Shown piece after piece: positions 7,644 to 15,159 of a stretch of 64,000 bases of DNA (position 1 is the stretch's first letter; each line of letters begins with the position of its first letter). Source of the DNA: Nostocoides sp. F2B08 (GTDB lineage Bacteria > Actinomycetota > Actinomycetes > Actinomycetales > Dermatophilaceae); assembly GCF_009184895.1 (NCBI RefSeq), contig NZ_WESE01000006.1, positions 62,501 through 126,500 on the forward strand, written 5' to 3'. A program made the position numbers and the translations under genes. The notes beneath the pieces were generated by a model. It was not told the origin of the DNA and did no database searches. It saw only the letters and a program-made list of their open reading frames with translations.

Positions 7644-9301
7644 GGCTTGTCCTCGGGTCGGGGCGGGCAGAGCGTGTCGACGAGCCTGCGGGCGGTCGCA
7701 CACCGGTCCTCCGCGGTCCGGACGGAGGGGTTCGACTCGGCCAGGAGCCGTGCCAGCTCGCCCGCCAACATCGGTGCCGAGAACGACGTGCCGTTCCACA
7801 GGCCGAACCCGCCGGCGAAGTCGTCGAGGTCGGTGGTGCCCCGGTCCGGGTAGCGCGGGCCGTCGGCCTCCTGAGCGGCCTGCAGGGAGCCGTTGAACGT
7901 GACGGGCATGGTGCTCACGACGCCGACGCCCGGGCGGTAGGCCCGGACCCAGTCTCCGGTGTTGGAGAAGTGGGACACCGTCGGGTTGCCCGGGTTGGCC
8001 GAGCCGACGCTGACGACCGGCGCGCCGTCGGGGTCGTTCGCCGTGGCGGCGGGCCAGAACTTGACGTCCGAACCGCCGTTTCCGGCGCTGGCGATGACGG
8101 TGACGCCTTCGGTGGCGAGCTCATGGATCACGGCCATCAGCGCGACCTCGTTCGTCACCGCGTCGGGGTCCTCGTGGTAGTACCCGAGGGAGAGGTTCAC
8201 GACGTCGATGACCTGTTCGCTGTCGTGGTCCGGTTCGCGTCCCTCGGCCAGGGCCCGCAACCCGCCTCGGTGGCGCTCGAGCAGGTCGGTCAGGGCCTCG
8301 ATGAGGACCGACTCGTCGGCCGACCCGTCGCCGTACATGACGGGAATCGACAGGATGTGGGCTTTCGGGCACGCCGCCCTGACGATGCCGGCGATGAAGG
8401 TGCCGTGGCCGGCCATGGGGTCGAGGCCGCGGTTGACCGGGTCGAGCGTGATGCCATCGCGCTCGGGGTCCTCATCCTGGCCGTATGAGACACCGATCGG
8501 TGGGTTGAGGTTCTCTCCGCGGGTCGCGTTGATGAGGTCCCCCTCGACGACCTTCTGCGGGTCGTTCGGGTCCTCGACCAACTCGACGAACCAGGGGTGC
8601 GTGCCGAGGCCGGTGTCGAGGATGGCCACCGTCGGACCGGAATTCGTCCCGGGCGGCGTGGGGAGGTGCTCGTGACCGGGCCAGAAGACGGGGATACGAC
8701 CTGCGGGTGCTCCTGGGGCGGACCCACCGACGCCTGAGACGTAGCCGACCCCGGAGACGTAGCCGACGCCGGAGACGTAGCCGACGCCTGAGACGTAGCC
8801 GACGCCGGAGACGTAGCCGACCCCCTGGATCGGGCTGGCAGCCATGAGGACGTGGTCGAGATGGAGTCGGTGCGCGATCTCGAGACCGTCCTCCCGGGCG
8901 CGCTCGAGGACCTCCCAGGCGTCAGGGTCCTTCACCCTGCCTTCGCCTCGCGTGATGGACACGCGGCGCTGAGCGCGACGAGTGCGTCGCGCGTCGGCGT
9001 CGTCGCTCCCGGTGTCCTTCCGACGCCTGCCCCGCCCCCGGAGGGGCGTGTCGGTGAGAGTGACCCCGAGCTCGTCCTGAAGTCGATCGAGCTCTCTGCG
9101 CTCCGAGGCGCGTTCGGACTCCTCGACCGCCGGAGGCCCGAGGATCAGCCGGTCGGCGACATAGACCGTCGAGGCCCACGGGTCGTCCGGGTGCAGCACC
9201 TTGATCCGGCGGCGCCGCCCGGCGGTCTCGGGCACCGAGAAGGTGGGTGGGACGTGGCTGCGGCGTCCGGTCGAACCTCGGGTCTGTGGCGTCTCGCTCA
9301 C
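7640..9301 (-). CDS. S8 family (subtilisin-like) serine peptidase with VSGVGY repeats
   Basis: A 553-residue subtilase with a complete triad: Asp229 in AILDTGLGTHPW, His299 in GHGTFIAGIVRAA, Ser506 in GTSFSAPMLAGELARLL. The oxyanion region is ASAGNGGSDV. The first ~155 residues are charged and Arg-rich with no evident signal peptide or membrane segment, so it may act in the cytoplasm. Residues 160-192 are a perfect hexapeptide repeat, VSGVGY. Start at GTG 9301 is chosen for its Shine-Dalgarno GAGAGG 6 nt upstream; the frame stays open further but the extension is low-quality Arg/Pro/Ser sequence. First gene of the four-gene S8-sigma-small-CHAT operon. Confidence 0.88.
   Translation of the reverse strand: MSETPQTRGSTGRRSHVPPTFSVPETAGRRRRIKVLHPDDPWASTVYVADRLILGPPAVEESERASERRELDRLQDELGVTLTDTPLRGRGRRRKDTGSDDADARRTRRAQRRVSITRGEGRVKDPDAWEVLERAREDGLEIAHRLHLDHVLMAASPIQGVGYVSGVGYVSGVGYVSGVGYVSGVGYVSGVGGSAPGAPAGRIPVFWPGHEHLPTPPGTNSGPTVAILDTGLGTHPWFVELVEDPNDPQKVVEGDLINATRGENLNPPIGVSYGQDEDPERDGITLDPVNRGLDPMAGHGTFIAGIVRAACPKAHILSIPVMYGDGSADESVLIEALTDLLERHRGGLRALAEGREPDHDSEQVIDVVNLSLGYYHEDPDAVTNEVALMAVIHELATEGVTVIASAGNGGSDVKFWPAATANDPDGAPVVSVGSANPGNPTVSHFSNTGDWVRAYRPGVGVVSTMPVTFNGSLQAAQEADGPRYPDRGTTDLDDFAGGFGLWNGTSFSAPMLAGELARLLAESNPSVRTAEDRCATARRLVDTLCPPRPEDKP
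8726..8824 (-). repeat. 18-bp tandem repeat coding VSGVGY inside the S8 peptidase
   Basis: Five complete GVGYVS units plus a partial sixth (GVGG). The 18-bp DNA units differ only at third positions (GACGCC/GACCCC, TGAGAC/GGAGAC). The repeat lies between the charged N-terminal region and the catalytic domain. Such near-identical units can change number by slippage without breaking the frame. Confidence 0.95.
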
Positions 9302-9515
9302 GAAGCACCTCTCGCGGTCGGGGGCCCCTGCCGAGCCCGGTTTCGATCGTAGTGCCGAGCGGGTCGCCCGGGGAATGCCTGGCGGGTCTGTCGCCCGAGG
9401 GACGGCGCACCCCCTCCGAGGTGATGTGCTCCGTCCCTCGTGGCGAGGGCCCGCCGCCCGGGCACGGGGTCGGTGGGCCGTGCGCGAGGGGCGGGTCATG
9501 GATAAGGAGCACGGG

Positions 9516-9550
9516 GGCCGGCTCCTGATACATCCCCGGAGCGCCTTTTT
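9516..9550 (+). terminator. Intrinsic-terminator-like hairpin, orientation +
   Basis: A bulged stem, GGC-cg-GCTCC pairing with GGAGC-GCC around a 12-nt loop, is followed by TTTTTCGTTTT. It would end a plus-strand transcript, but no plus-strand gene precedes it: the neighbour is the minus-strand S8 gene. It could end an antisense RNA or insulate tRNA-Lys. Confidence 0.4.
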
Positions 9551-9554
9551 CGTT

Positions 9555-9584
9555 TTGGGGGTTGGACGGCAGGAGTGCTAACGT
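9555..9584 (+). promoter_or_regulatory. Possible tRNA-Lys promoter
   Basis: TTGGGG (9555-9560) and TAACGT (9579-9584) with an 18-bp spacer, ending 10 nt before the tRNA 5' end. A weak match to a housekeeping promoter, supported by position. Confidence 0.35.
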
Positions 9585-9594
9585 CTCTCGTCGC

Positions 9595-9667
<73 letters not shown>

Positions 9668-9722
9668 CTTCGATCCAGAGCCCTCGGCATCGGCCGGGGG
9701 CTTCGTGCTGTCGGCGGGCCCG

Positions 9723-10424
9723 TCACCGCCGGGCCGGTTCACCCGAGGGGTCGAGCCGGACGGTGAACACCGGCAGCATCGCCTGGGTCAGTGGGCCGAT
9801 CAGGACCGCGTATGCGATGGTCGCCAGTCCCAGGACGCCACCGAGGAGCCACCCTGCCGTGACGACGGCGACCTCGATCGAGGTGCGCACCAACCGGATC
9901 GACCGTCCTGTGCGTCGGGCCAGCCCGGTCATGAGACCGTCGCGCGGCCCCGGGCCGAGCTGGGCGCCGATGTACATCGCGGTGGCGACGGCGTTGAGGA
10001 CCAGTCCGCTGAGAACGAGGGCGAGCCTGGCAGCCAGACCGGACGGCTCGTCGATCCATGCCAGGACCGGGTCGACGACGAGACCGATGAGGACCGCGTT
10101 GAGCAGGGTGCCCAGACCCGGAGGCTGTCGCAATGGGATCCACATGAGGAGGACGACGAGCGACGCCAGGATGACGATCTGACCGAAGCTCAGGGGGATG
10201 TGCCGCGCCGCTCCCTGGTGCAGGACGTCCCACGGCATGACGCCGAAGGCGCCGCGCACGAGCAGCGCCATCGAGGTCCCGTAGAGGACGAGGCCGAGGA
10301 CCAGCTGGGGGAGTCGACGACCGAGCCGTCCGGCGCGCAGCTGGGCGAGCGGGCCGATGGCGAGCAGCTGGGGCCGGCTGGGGCGGGGTGGGCACTGCGC
10401 GGAGGCGAGAGGTGCATCGGACAT
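9723..10424 (-). CDS. YczE/YitT-like membrane protein
   Basis: A 233-residue polytopic protein with about five hydrophobic segments (LVLGLVLYGTSMALLVRGAFG, truncated here to LVLGLVLYGTSMALLVR; IVILASLVVLLMWI; ALVLSGLVLNAVATAMYIG; VAVVTAGWLLGGVLGLATIA). Family motifs are FGVMPWDVLHQG and LGPGPRDGLMTGL. YczE-type proteins are uncharacterised membrane proteins often found beside MocR regulators, as here: the divergent gene is a MocR and the shared 106-bp intergenic holds repeated GTCCACTT sites. ATG 10424 starts the conserved protein; the longer frame runs into the operator region. Likely function: transport of a small molecule sensed by the MocR partner (inference). Confidence 0.82.
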   Translation of the reverse strand: MSDAPLASAQCPPRPSRPQLLAIGPLAQLRAGRLGRRLPQLVLGLVLYGTSMALLVRGAFGVMPWDVLHQGAARHIPLSFGQIVILASLVVLLMWIPLRQPPGLGTLLNAVLIGLVVDPVLAWIDEPSGLAARLALVLSGLVLNAVATAMYIGAQLGPGPRDGLMTGLARRTGRSIRLVRTSIEVAVVTAGWLLGGVLGLATIAYAVLIGPLTQAMLPVFTVRLDPSGEPARR

Positions 10425-10462
10425 ACCAGCGAGCGTGCCCGGACAGGTGGCGGGTGGTAAAG

Positions 10463-10514
10463 GTCCACTTCGTCGCAAGTGGCCCCTGACTGGCCTTTTG
10501 CAATCAGTCCACTT
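10463..10514 (+). promoter_or_regulatory. Candidate MocR operator: GTCCACTT repeats
   Basis: GTCCACTT occurs at 10463-10470 and 10507-10514 in direct orientation, 44 bp apart. The first copy also forms an inverted repeat, CCACTT (10465-10470) with AAGTGG (10477-10482). MocR regulators typically bind direct repeats in divergent promoters, so this is the likely site controlling both the yczE-like gene and the regulator itself. Confidence 0.55.
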
Positions 10515-10530
10515 CAGGGAGAATCGACGT

Positions 10531-11994
10531 GTGAGACGCATTCAACGCTTCGGTGCCCACCGCCTCGCCACACTCGTCGAGCCGATGATCGGCCGGGGGG
10601 ATGGGCCGGTCTACGACCGCCTGGCCCACGCCCTGCGCCAGGCCCTCGTCGACGGCCGCCTGCCGTCGGGGACGCGCCTGCCCTCCGAGCGGGAGCTCAC
10701 CGACCGCCTGGGCCTGAGTCGGACGACGGTGACCCGTGCATACGGTCAGCTGCGTGACCAGGGATACGTGATGACCCGGCGGGGGTCGGGCAGCGTCATC
10801 GTGCTCCCGCAGGTGCCGGGCGGTCGGGTCGACCACCTCCTCACACCGTCCGCTCTGGAGGGGGACTCGCTGGACCTGACGTGCACGGCTCAGCCGGCTC
10901 CGACCGGAACCGGCGAAGCATTCAGGAGGGCGGTCGAGGAGCTGCCCCGGTATCTCCCGGGCACCGGCTACTACCCGAGCGGGCTGGCCATCCTGCGCGA
11001 GCGGATCGCCGAGGCGTATGCGTCGCGGGGCCTGCCCACCGACCCGGACCAGATCATCGTCACCCCCGGCGCCCTGGGCGGACTCAGCGTCTCGCTCGGG
11101 GCCGTCGTCGGCCGGGGCGACGGCGTCCTCGTCGAGTCGCCGACCTACGCCAACGCCATCGCCGCCATCGAGGGAGCCGGCGGGCGGCTGCTCGCGCACC
11201 CGATCGACCACCTGACCTCCGACTGGGACGTCCCCGGCCTGGGCGGGGTGCTCGCCGGCCACCGGGTGCGCGCCGCATACCTGATCCCCGACTTCCACAA
11301 CCCCACCGGCGCGCTCATGTCGAGCGGCCAGCGGGGCGAGGTGGCCGCGGTCCTCCGGTCGCGGGGCGTCACGCCGATCGTCGACGAGTCCCTGGTGGAC
11401 CTCGCCATCGACGACGACGTGCTGCCCATGCCGGCGCCCTTCGCCCGCTCGGCGCCCTCGGCCGTCACGGTCGGCAGCGCCAGCAAGCTGCTCTGGGGCG
11501 GGCTGCGGATCGGCTGGGTGCGGGCTCCCCGGGCGCTCGTCGCGCAGGTCGCGACCAGCCGGCTGCGCCAGGACCTCGGGGCTCCGGTGCTCGAGCAGCT
11601 GGCCACCGCATACCTGCTCGAACGGCGCGACGAGATCGTCGCCGAGCGGCGGGCGCAGCTGCGCAGCTCGCGGGACGCGTTGCTGGCCGGCCTCGCCACG
11701 CACCTGCCGACGTGGCGCGTGCGGGCCCCGGCCGGCGGTATGGCGCTGTGGTGCGCACTCCCCGAGCAGGGGTCGACGGCTCTGGTCGTCGCGGCCAGGC
11801 GCTACGGGATCGCCCTCGCGGCCGGGCCCAACTTCGCACCGCGCGGCGGACTGGACGGGTGGGTCCGGCTGCCGTACTCGCTGCCCGCCGGCCAGATCGA
11901 GCTCGTGCCCGAGCGGCTCGCGCAGGCCTGGGACGACGTGACCTCCGGACGGGTCCGAGCGGAGGCGGCCACGGATCGGCGGATCATCGCTTAG
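10531..11994 (+). CDS. MocR-type GntR/aminotransferase fusion regulator
   Basis: A 487-residue regulator with an N-terminal GntR winged helix (YDRLAHALRQALVDGRLPSG, LPSERELTDRLGLSRTTVTR, GYVMTRRGSGSVI) and a fold-type I aminotransferase domain. The PLP lysine lies in VGSASKLLWGGLRIGWVRAP; IVTPGALGGLS and IPDFHNPTGALMS are typical cofactor and substrate-region motifs. It is expected to use PLP or a PLP adduct as effector rather than catalyse transamination. GTG start at 10531 with AGGGAGA upstream. Divergent from a YczE-family gene, a recognised MocR-YczE arrangement. The regulated pathway is unknown. Confidence 0.9.
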   Translation: MRRIQRFGAHRLATLVEPMIGRGDGPVYDRLAHALRQALVDGRLPSGTRLPSERELTDRLGLSRTTVTRAYGQLRDQGYVMTRRGSGSVIVLPQVPGGRVDHLLTPSALEGDSLDLTCTAQPAPTGTGEAFRRAVEELPRYLPGTGYYPSGLAILRERIAEAYASRGLPTDPDQIIVTPGALGGLSVSLGAVVGRGDGVLVESPTYANAIAAIEGAGGRLLAHPIDHLTSDWDVPGLGGVLAGHRVRAAYLIPDFHNPTGALMSSGQRGEVAAVLRSRGVTPIVDESLVDLAIDDDVLPMPAPFARSAPSAVTVGSASKLLWGGLRIGWVRAPRALVAQVATSRLRQDLGAPVLEQLATAYLLERRDEIVAERRAQLRSSRDALLAGLATHLPTWRVRAPAGGMALWCALPEQGSTALVVAARRYGIALAAGPNFAPRGGLDGWVRLPYSLPAGQIELVPERLAQAWDDVTSGRVRAEAATDRRIIA

Positions 11995-12002
11995 TCGGAG
12001 GG

Positions 12003-12329
12003 CTACAGGTAGAGACCCGTCGGCTCGTCGCTGCGCGGGACCTGCGAGACGGCATGCAGGTCGCGCTCGCGGAGCAGGACGAAGGTGCGCGAGTCCAGCT
12101 CGACCTCCGCCCGGTCCTCAGGGTCGTAGAGCACGCGGTCGCCGCGCACGACATGGCGGACGTTCGGGCCGACCGCCACCACCGTGCCCCAGGCGAGCCG
12201 GCGGCCCATCGAGGCCGTAGCCGGGATGACGATGCCCGAGCCGGAGCGGCGCTCACCGTCCTCCCCGTCGGTGGTGAGCAGAACCCGATCCCCGAGCATC
12301 CGAACCGGGGGAGCAGGCACTGCCGTCAC
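12003..12329 (-). CDS. GroES-like co-chaperonin family protein
   Basis: A 108-residue GroES-fold protein: VRMLGDRVLLTTD at the N-terminus, SGSGIVIPATASM in the mobile-loop position, GRRLAWGTVVAVGPNVRHVV, and GDRVLYDPEDRAEVELDSRT. It is longer than standard GroES at the C-terminus (ends PTGLYL), and the loop differs from the usual EKTASGI form. It is separated from any groEL here, so it is probably a paralogue rather than the main co-chaperonin. GTG start overlaps the upstream DUF3618 stop (GTGA). Confidence 0.8.
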   Translation of the reverse strand: MTAVPAPPVRMLGDRVLLTTDGEDGERRSGSGIVIPATASMGRRLAWGTVVAVGPNVRHVVRGDRVLYDPEDRAEVELDSRTFVLLRERDLHAVSQVPRSDEPTGLYL

Positions 12330-12601
12330 CGGCGGCCCTGCCTCCGGATCCCCCAGGCGATGAGGACGACGGCGGCCAGCGCGAGCGGGCCGACGACCTC
12401 CATCCGGACCTCGCCGTACTCGTCCTGGGTGGCGGCGCTGAAGCGCCGGTGCAGAGACTGCTTCTGCCGCTCGATGATGACCTTGGGCTGTCTGCGGTAG
12501 TTCAGCTCGGCCAGGGTGTCGGCGAGCCGGGCCCGCCGGGCCGCGATGTCCGCCTCGAGCTGTGCGATGGACGGCTGTGCGGTGGACGTCGGCTCAGTCA
12601 T
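12326..12601 (-). CDS. DUF3618 family membrane-anchored protein
   Basis: A 91-residue protein. The conserved DUF3618 block is IAQLEADIAARRARLADTLA plus ELNYRRQPKVIIERQK. A single C-terminal transmembrane segment (VGPLALAAVVLIAWGI) follows, with a basic tail (RRQGRR). Start at ATG 12601; the frame extends further but the added residues are not conserved-looking. Overlaps the GroES-like gene by 4 nt. DUF3618 proteins are common actinobacterial small membrane proteins of unknown role. Confidence 0.82.
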   Translation of the reverse strand: MTEPTSTAQPSIAQLEADIAARRARLADTLAELNYRRQPKVIIERQKQSLHRRFSAATQDEYGEVRMEVVGPLALAAVVLIAWGIRRQGRR

Positions 12602-12733
12602 GCCTCGGTGCTCCTTCGGTGGTTCGTCGGCCGTGGTTCGTCGGCGCCTCGTGATCGTCTGCTGCGAGCGGTGTCTCCCGACGCGCCCTGTCCCCACCGA
12701 ACTTAGTGCACGTCGGCCCGGAGGAGGCGCCGA

Positions 12734-13219
12734 TCAACGCTGCGAGGCGGCGTCGAGCCCCAGGTCACGCATGATCTTGGCGACGTGACCGGTGGCCTTG
12801 ACGTTGTACCAGGCGTGGGTGACGACGCCGTCCTCGTCGAGGACGACGGTGCTGCGGATGACCCCCTCGACGACCTTGCCGTACAGCTTCTTCTCGCCGA
12901 AGGCACCCCAGGCGCGCAGCATCTCCTTGTCCGGGTCGGAGAGGAGGGTGATCGACAGGTTCTCCTTCTCCCGGAACCTGGCCAGCTTCTCGGGTGAGTC
13001 CGGGGAGACGCCGACCACCGCATACCCCTGTCCGGTCAGTGCCTCCAGATTGTCGCTGAAGTCGCAGGCCTGGGTCGTGCAGCCGGGGGTCATCGCCGCC
13101 GGGTAGACGTAGACGATCGCCTTGCGGCCGCGCAGGTCGGCGAGGGAGACCCGCTCGCCGCGGTCGTCGGTGAGGGTGAAGTCGGGCGCCCGGTCTCCGG
13201 CGCTCAGGCGGGTCGTCAT
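12734..13219 (-). CDS. bcp: Thiol peroxidase, BCP-type peroxiredoxin
   Basis: A 161-residue atypical two-Cys peroxiredoxin that reduces peroxides using thioredoxin. The peroxidatic motif is AMTPGCTTQACDFSD, with the catalytic and resolving Cys five residues apart as in BCP. Other blocks: GDRAPDFTLTDDRGE, VVGVSPDSPEKLARF, LLSDPDKEMLRAWG. Full family length. ATG preceded by AGGAGA. Divergent from the ECF metal transporter, with a Fur-family-like palindrome between them, so metal-responsive control of bcp is possible but not shown. Confidence 0.93.
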   Translation of the reverse strand: MTTRLSAGDRAPDFTLTDDRGERVSLADLRGRKAIVYVYPAAMTPGCTTQACDFSDNLEALTGQGYAVVGVSPDSPEKLARFREKENLSITLLSDPDKEMLRAWGAFGEKKLYGKVVEGVIRSTVVLDEDGVVTHAWYNVKATGHVAKIMRDLGLDAASQR

Positions 13220-13239
13220 CTCGCGGTCTCCTGATTCTG

Positions 13240-13262
13240 TTATCGCAACTCATTTGCAATAA
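13240..13262 (+). promoter_or_regulatory. Nur-like palindromic operator upstream of the ECF transporter
   Basis: TTATCGCAA-CTCAT-TTGCAATAA is a 9-5-9 inverted repeat with one mismatch. Its core, GCAA-n5-TTGCAA, resembles the published Nur box (tTGCaA-n5-ttGCAA) used by the nickel-responsive Fur-family repressor in Streptomyces. It lies 67 bp before cbiM and 20 bp before bcp. If Nur binds here, the importer is more likely for nickel than cobalt. Confidence 0.6.
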
Positions 13263-13329
13263 GGTGGTGGCAGTCAGCGTCCACCCTACGACGTGCGCCG
13301 CTCGGTGAGCCGCCCGACCAAGGAGAGCC

Positions 13330-14025
13330 ATGCACGTGCCCGACGGGTTCCTCGACGGACCCACCTCCCTCGCCACCGTGGGCGTCGCCACGGTCGCCGT
13401 CGCGGCCGCCCTGCGGGGCGCGCGCCGCGAGCTCGACGACCGCACCGCGCCGCTCGCCGGCCTCGTCGCCGTCTTCGTCTTCGCGGCGCAGATGGTCAAC
13501 TTCCCTGTTGGGGCGGGCACGTCCGGCCACCTCATGGGCGGGGTGCTGGCGGCGGTCCTCGTCGGCCCGTGGACGGCGACCCTCGCCCTGACGGTGGTGC
13601 TCGTCGTCCAGGCCCTTGCCTTCGCCGACGGGGGCCTGACGGCGATCGGCACCAACGTCACCCTCATCGCCGTCGTCGCAGTATGGGTGGGCTACGGGGT
13701 GTTCCGCCTCGTGCAGGCCGTCCGGCCGCAGTCGCACCGGCTGATCCCGTTCGCGGCAGCGATCGGCGCACTCGTCAGCGTCCCGGCCGCCGCGCTGGTC
13801 TTCACCGGCCTGTGGGCCGTCGGCGGCGCGGCGCCGATCGACCTCGGCCTGCTCGCGACGACGATGATCTCCTGGCACTCGCTCATCGGGATCGGTGAGG
13901 CCGTCATCACCTTCCTCGCCGTCTCGGCCGTCCTCAGCGCCCGCCCGGACATCGTCCACGCCGCCCGCCATCTCACCTCGCAGCCCGAGCTGCAGGTTCG
14001 CACCGCCGCGGAGACCTCCTCATGA
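13330..14025 (+). CDS. cbiM: ECF transporter substrate-capture membrane protein CbiM/NikM
   Basis: A 231-residue integral membrane S-component for Co2+ or Ni2+. It begins with the diagnostic MHVPDGFLDGPT; in this family the N-terminal Met-His segment folds into the membrane to coordinate the metal. Other motifs: QMVNFPVGAGTSGHLMGG and ALAFADGGLTAIGTNV. About six membrane segments. RBS AAGGAGA 6 nt before ATG. Overlaps the PDGLE gene (ATGA) and leads an operon with the energising module. The Nur-like box upstream suggests nickel. Confidence 0.92.
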   Translation: MHVPDGFLDGPTSLATVGVATVAVAAALRGARRELDDRTAPLAGLVAVFVFAAQMVNFPVGAGTSGHLMGGVLAAVLVGPWTATLALTVVLVVQALAFADGGLTAIGTNVTLIAVVAVWVGYGVFRLVQAVRPQSHRLIPFAAAIGALVSVPAAALVFTGLWAVGGAAPIDLGLLATTMISWHSLIGIGEAVITFLAVSAVLSARPDIVHAARHLTSQPELQVRTAAETSS

Positions 14026-14366
14026 GCACCCAGACCGACCAGCGGTCGACCACGCCGGCGCACCGCGTGCGGACCCGCACGCTCGTGGTCGCCGGTCTCC
14101 TCGTCAGCCTCGCCCTCGCCGCGGTCGTCTCGCTCTTCGCCTCGGCCTCCCCGGACGGGCTCGAGCACGTCGCCGAGACGCTCGGTTTCGCCGAGACCGC
14201 GGCCGACTCCGCGGTCGCGGAGTCGCCGCTCGCCGACTACGGGACCGCCGGTGTGGGCAACGAGTGGCTCTCGACCGCCATCGCCGGTGTGGTCGGACTA
14301 CTCGTGACCGGGCTGGTGGCCTTCGGGCTGATGCGTTTGCTCGCGCGGCCCTCGGGCCGGGACTGA
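14022..14366 (+). CDS. PDGLE domain protein (CbiN/NikN-like subunit)
   Basis: A 114-residue protein with two transmembrane segments (LVVAGLLVSLALAAVVSLFA and TAIAGVVGLLVTGLVAFGLM). Between them is the extracytoplasmic PDGLE motif, in ASPDGLEHVAETLGF. PDGLE proteins replace CbiN as the small auxiliary subunit that works with CbiM/NikM in ECF metal import. Overlaps cbiM by 4 nt; cbiQ follows after a 16-nt gap. Confidence 0.88.
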   Translation: MSTQTDQRSTTPAHRVRTRTLVVAGLLVSLALAAVVSLFASASPDGLEHVAETLGFAETAADSAVAESPLADYGTAGVGNEWLSTAIAGVVGLLVTGLVAFGLMRLLARPSGRD

Positions 14367-14382
14367 GCCGGGCGCCCGCGTC

Positions 14383-15159
14383 GTGGGCGCCGCGCACGGC
14401 CATTCGCTGCACTACCACGGGCACTCGGTCCTGCACCGGACCCCCGTGCACGCCAAGATCGTCGGACTGCTGGCGTTCGTCTCGGTCGTCGTGCTCACGC
14501 CCGGCGCCTATGTGCTGGCCTTCGCCGCCTACGCGATCATCATCGCGGTCCTCGTCGCGGTGAGCGAGGTGCCCGTGCGCTATGTGCTGCGGCGGCTCTG
14601 GCCGGTCGTTCCCTTCGTCGGGGTGGCGCTGCTGCTGCCCGTCGTCGCGACCGGGGAGCGCGTCGACGTGGGGCCGGTGAGCCTGGCCGTCGAGGGCCTG
14701 CGCGGCGGGCTGACGCTCCTGCTCAAGGTGCTGCTCGCGGCGACGAGCGCGGTGCTGTTCGCGGCGACGACCGAGCCCCGCGAACTGGTGCGCGGCCTCG
14801 ACCAGCTGCGCCTGCCCCAGCCGCTGGTCCAGATCCTCGCGTTCATGCTGCGCTACCTCGAGGTCGTCGCCGACGAGGTGCGCCGGATGTCGATCGCGCT
14901 GACCTCGCGTGGCTTCCGGGCGCGGTCGCCGCGGCACTGGCCGGTCCTGGCAAGAACGTTGGGGGCGCTCTTCATCCGGTCCTACGAGCGGGGGGAACGC
15001 GTCCACCTCGCGATGGTCTCCCGCGGGTACACGGGCCGGATGCCGATGCGGCACACGCCGGCCGCGGTCCGCGACTGGGCCAGGGTCGCGGCCGTGCCGG
15101 CCGCCGCCGCGCTCGCGCTGGTCACTGCGGCCCTGCTGCCCGTGGGGCGGCTGCCGTGA
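14383..15159 (+). CDS. cbiQ: ECF transporter T-component CbiQ
   Basis: A 258-residue transmembrane coupling protein. The N-terminus is His-rich (AAHGHSLHYHGHSVLH). Four or more membrane segments follow (VSVVVLTPGAYVLAFAAYAI and others), then the two cytoplasmic coupling-helix motifs that contact the ATPase, visible around RRMSIALTSRGF and ERVHLAMVSRGYTGRM (the A-x-x-S/R-G signatures). The GTG start has no clear RBS, so an alternative start is possible. Stop overlaps the cbiO start by 4 nt. Confidence 0.88.
   Translation: MGAAHGHSLHYHGHSVLHRTPVHAKIVGLLAFVSVVVLTPGAYVLAFAAYAIIIAVLVAVSEVPVRYVLRRLWPVVPFVGVALLLPVVATGERVDVGPVSLAVEGLRGGLTLLLKVLLAATSAVLFAATTEPRELVRGLDQLRLPQPLVQILAFMLRYLEVVADEVRRMSIALTSRGFRARSPRHWPVLARTLGALFIRSYERGERVHLAMVSRGYTGRMPMRHTPAAVRDWARVAAVPAAAALALVTAALLPVGRLP

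Noticed and set aside
3994-9301. Type III-E CRISPR (TPR-CHAT/Craspase) locus or gasdermin system
   Set aside because: No gRAMP/Cas7-11, no repeat-spacer array and no gasdermin-like protein next to the CHAT gene.
9201-9581. Plus-strand ORFs ahead of the orphan terminator
   Set aside because: They are antisense to the S8 5' region, lack an RBS and show no conserved-looking protein.
13220-13329. Cobalamin riboswitch before cbiM
   Set aside because: The gap is only ~110 nt, has no B12-box-like sequence, and is occupied by the Nur-like palindrome.
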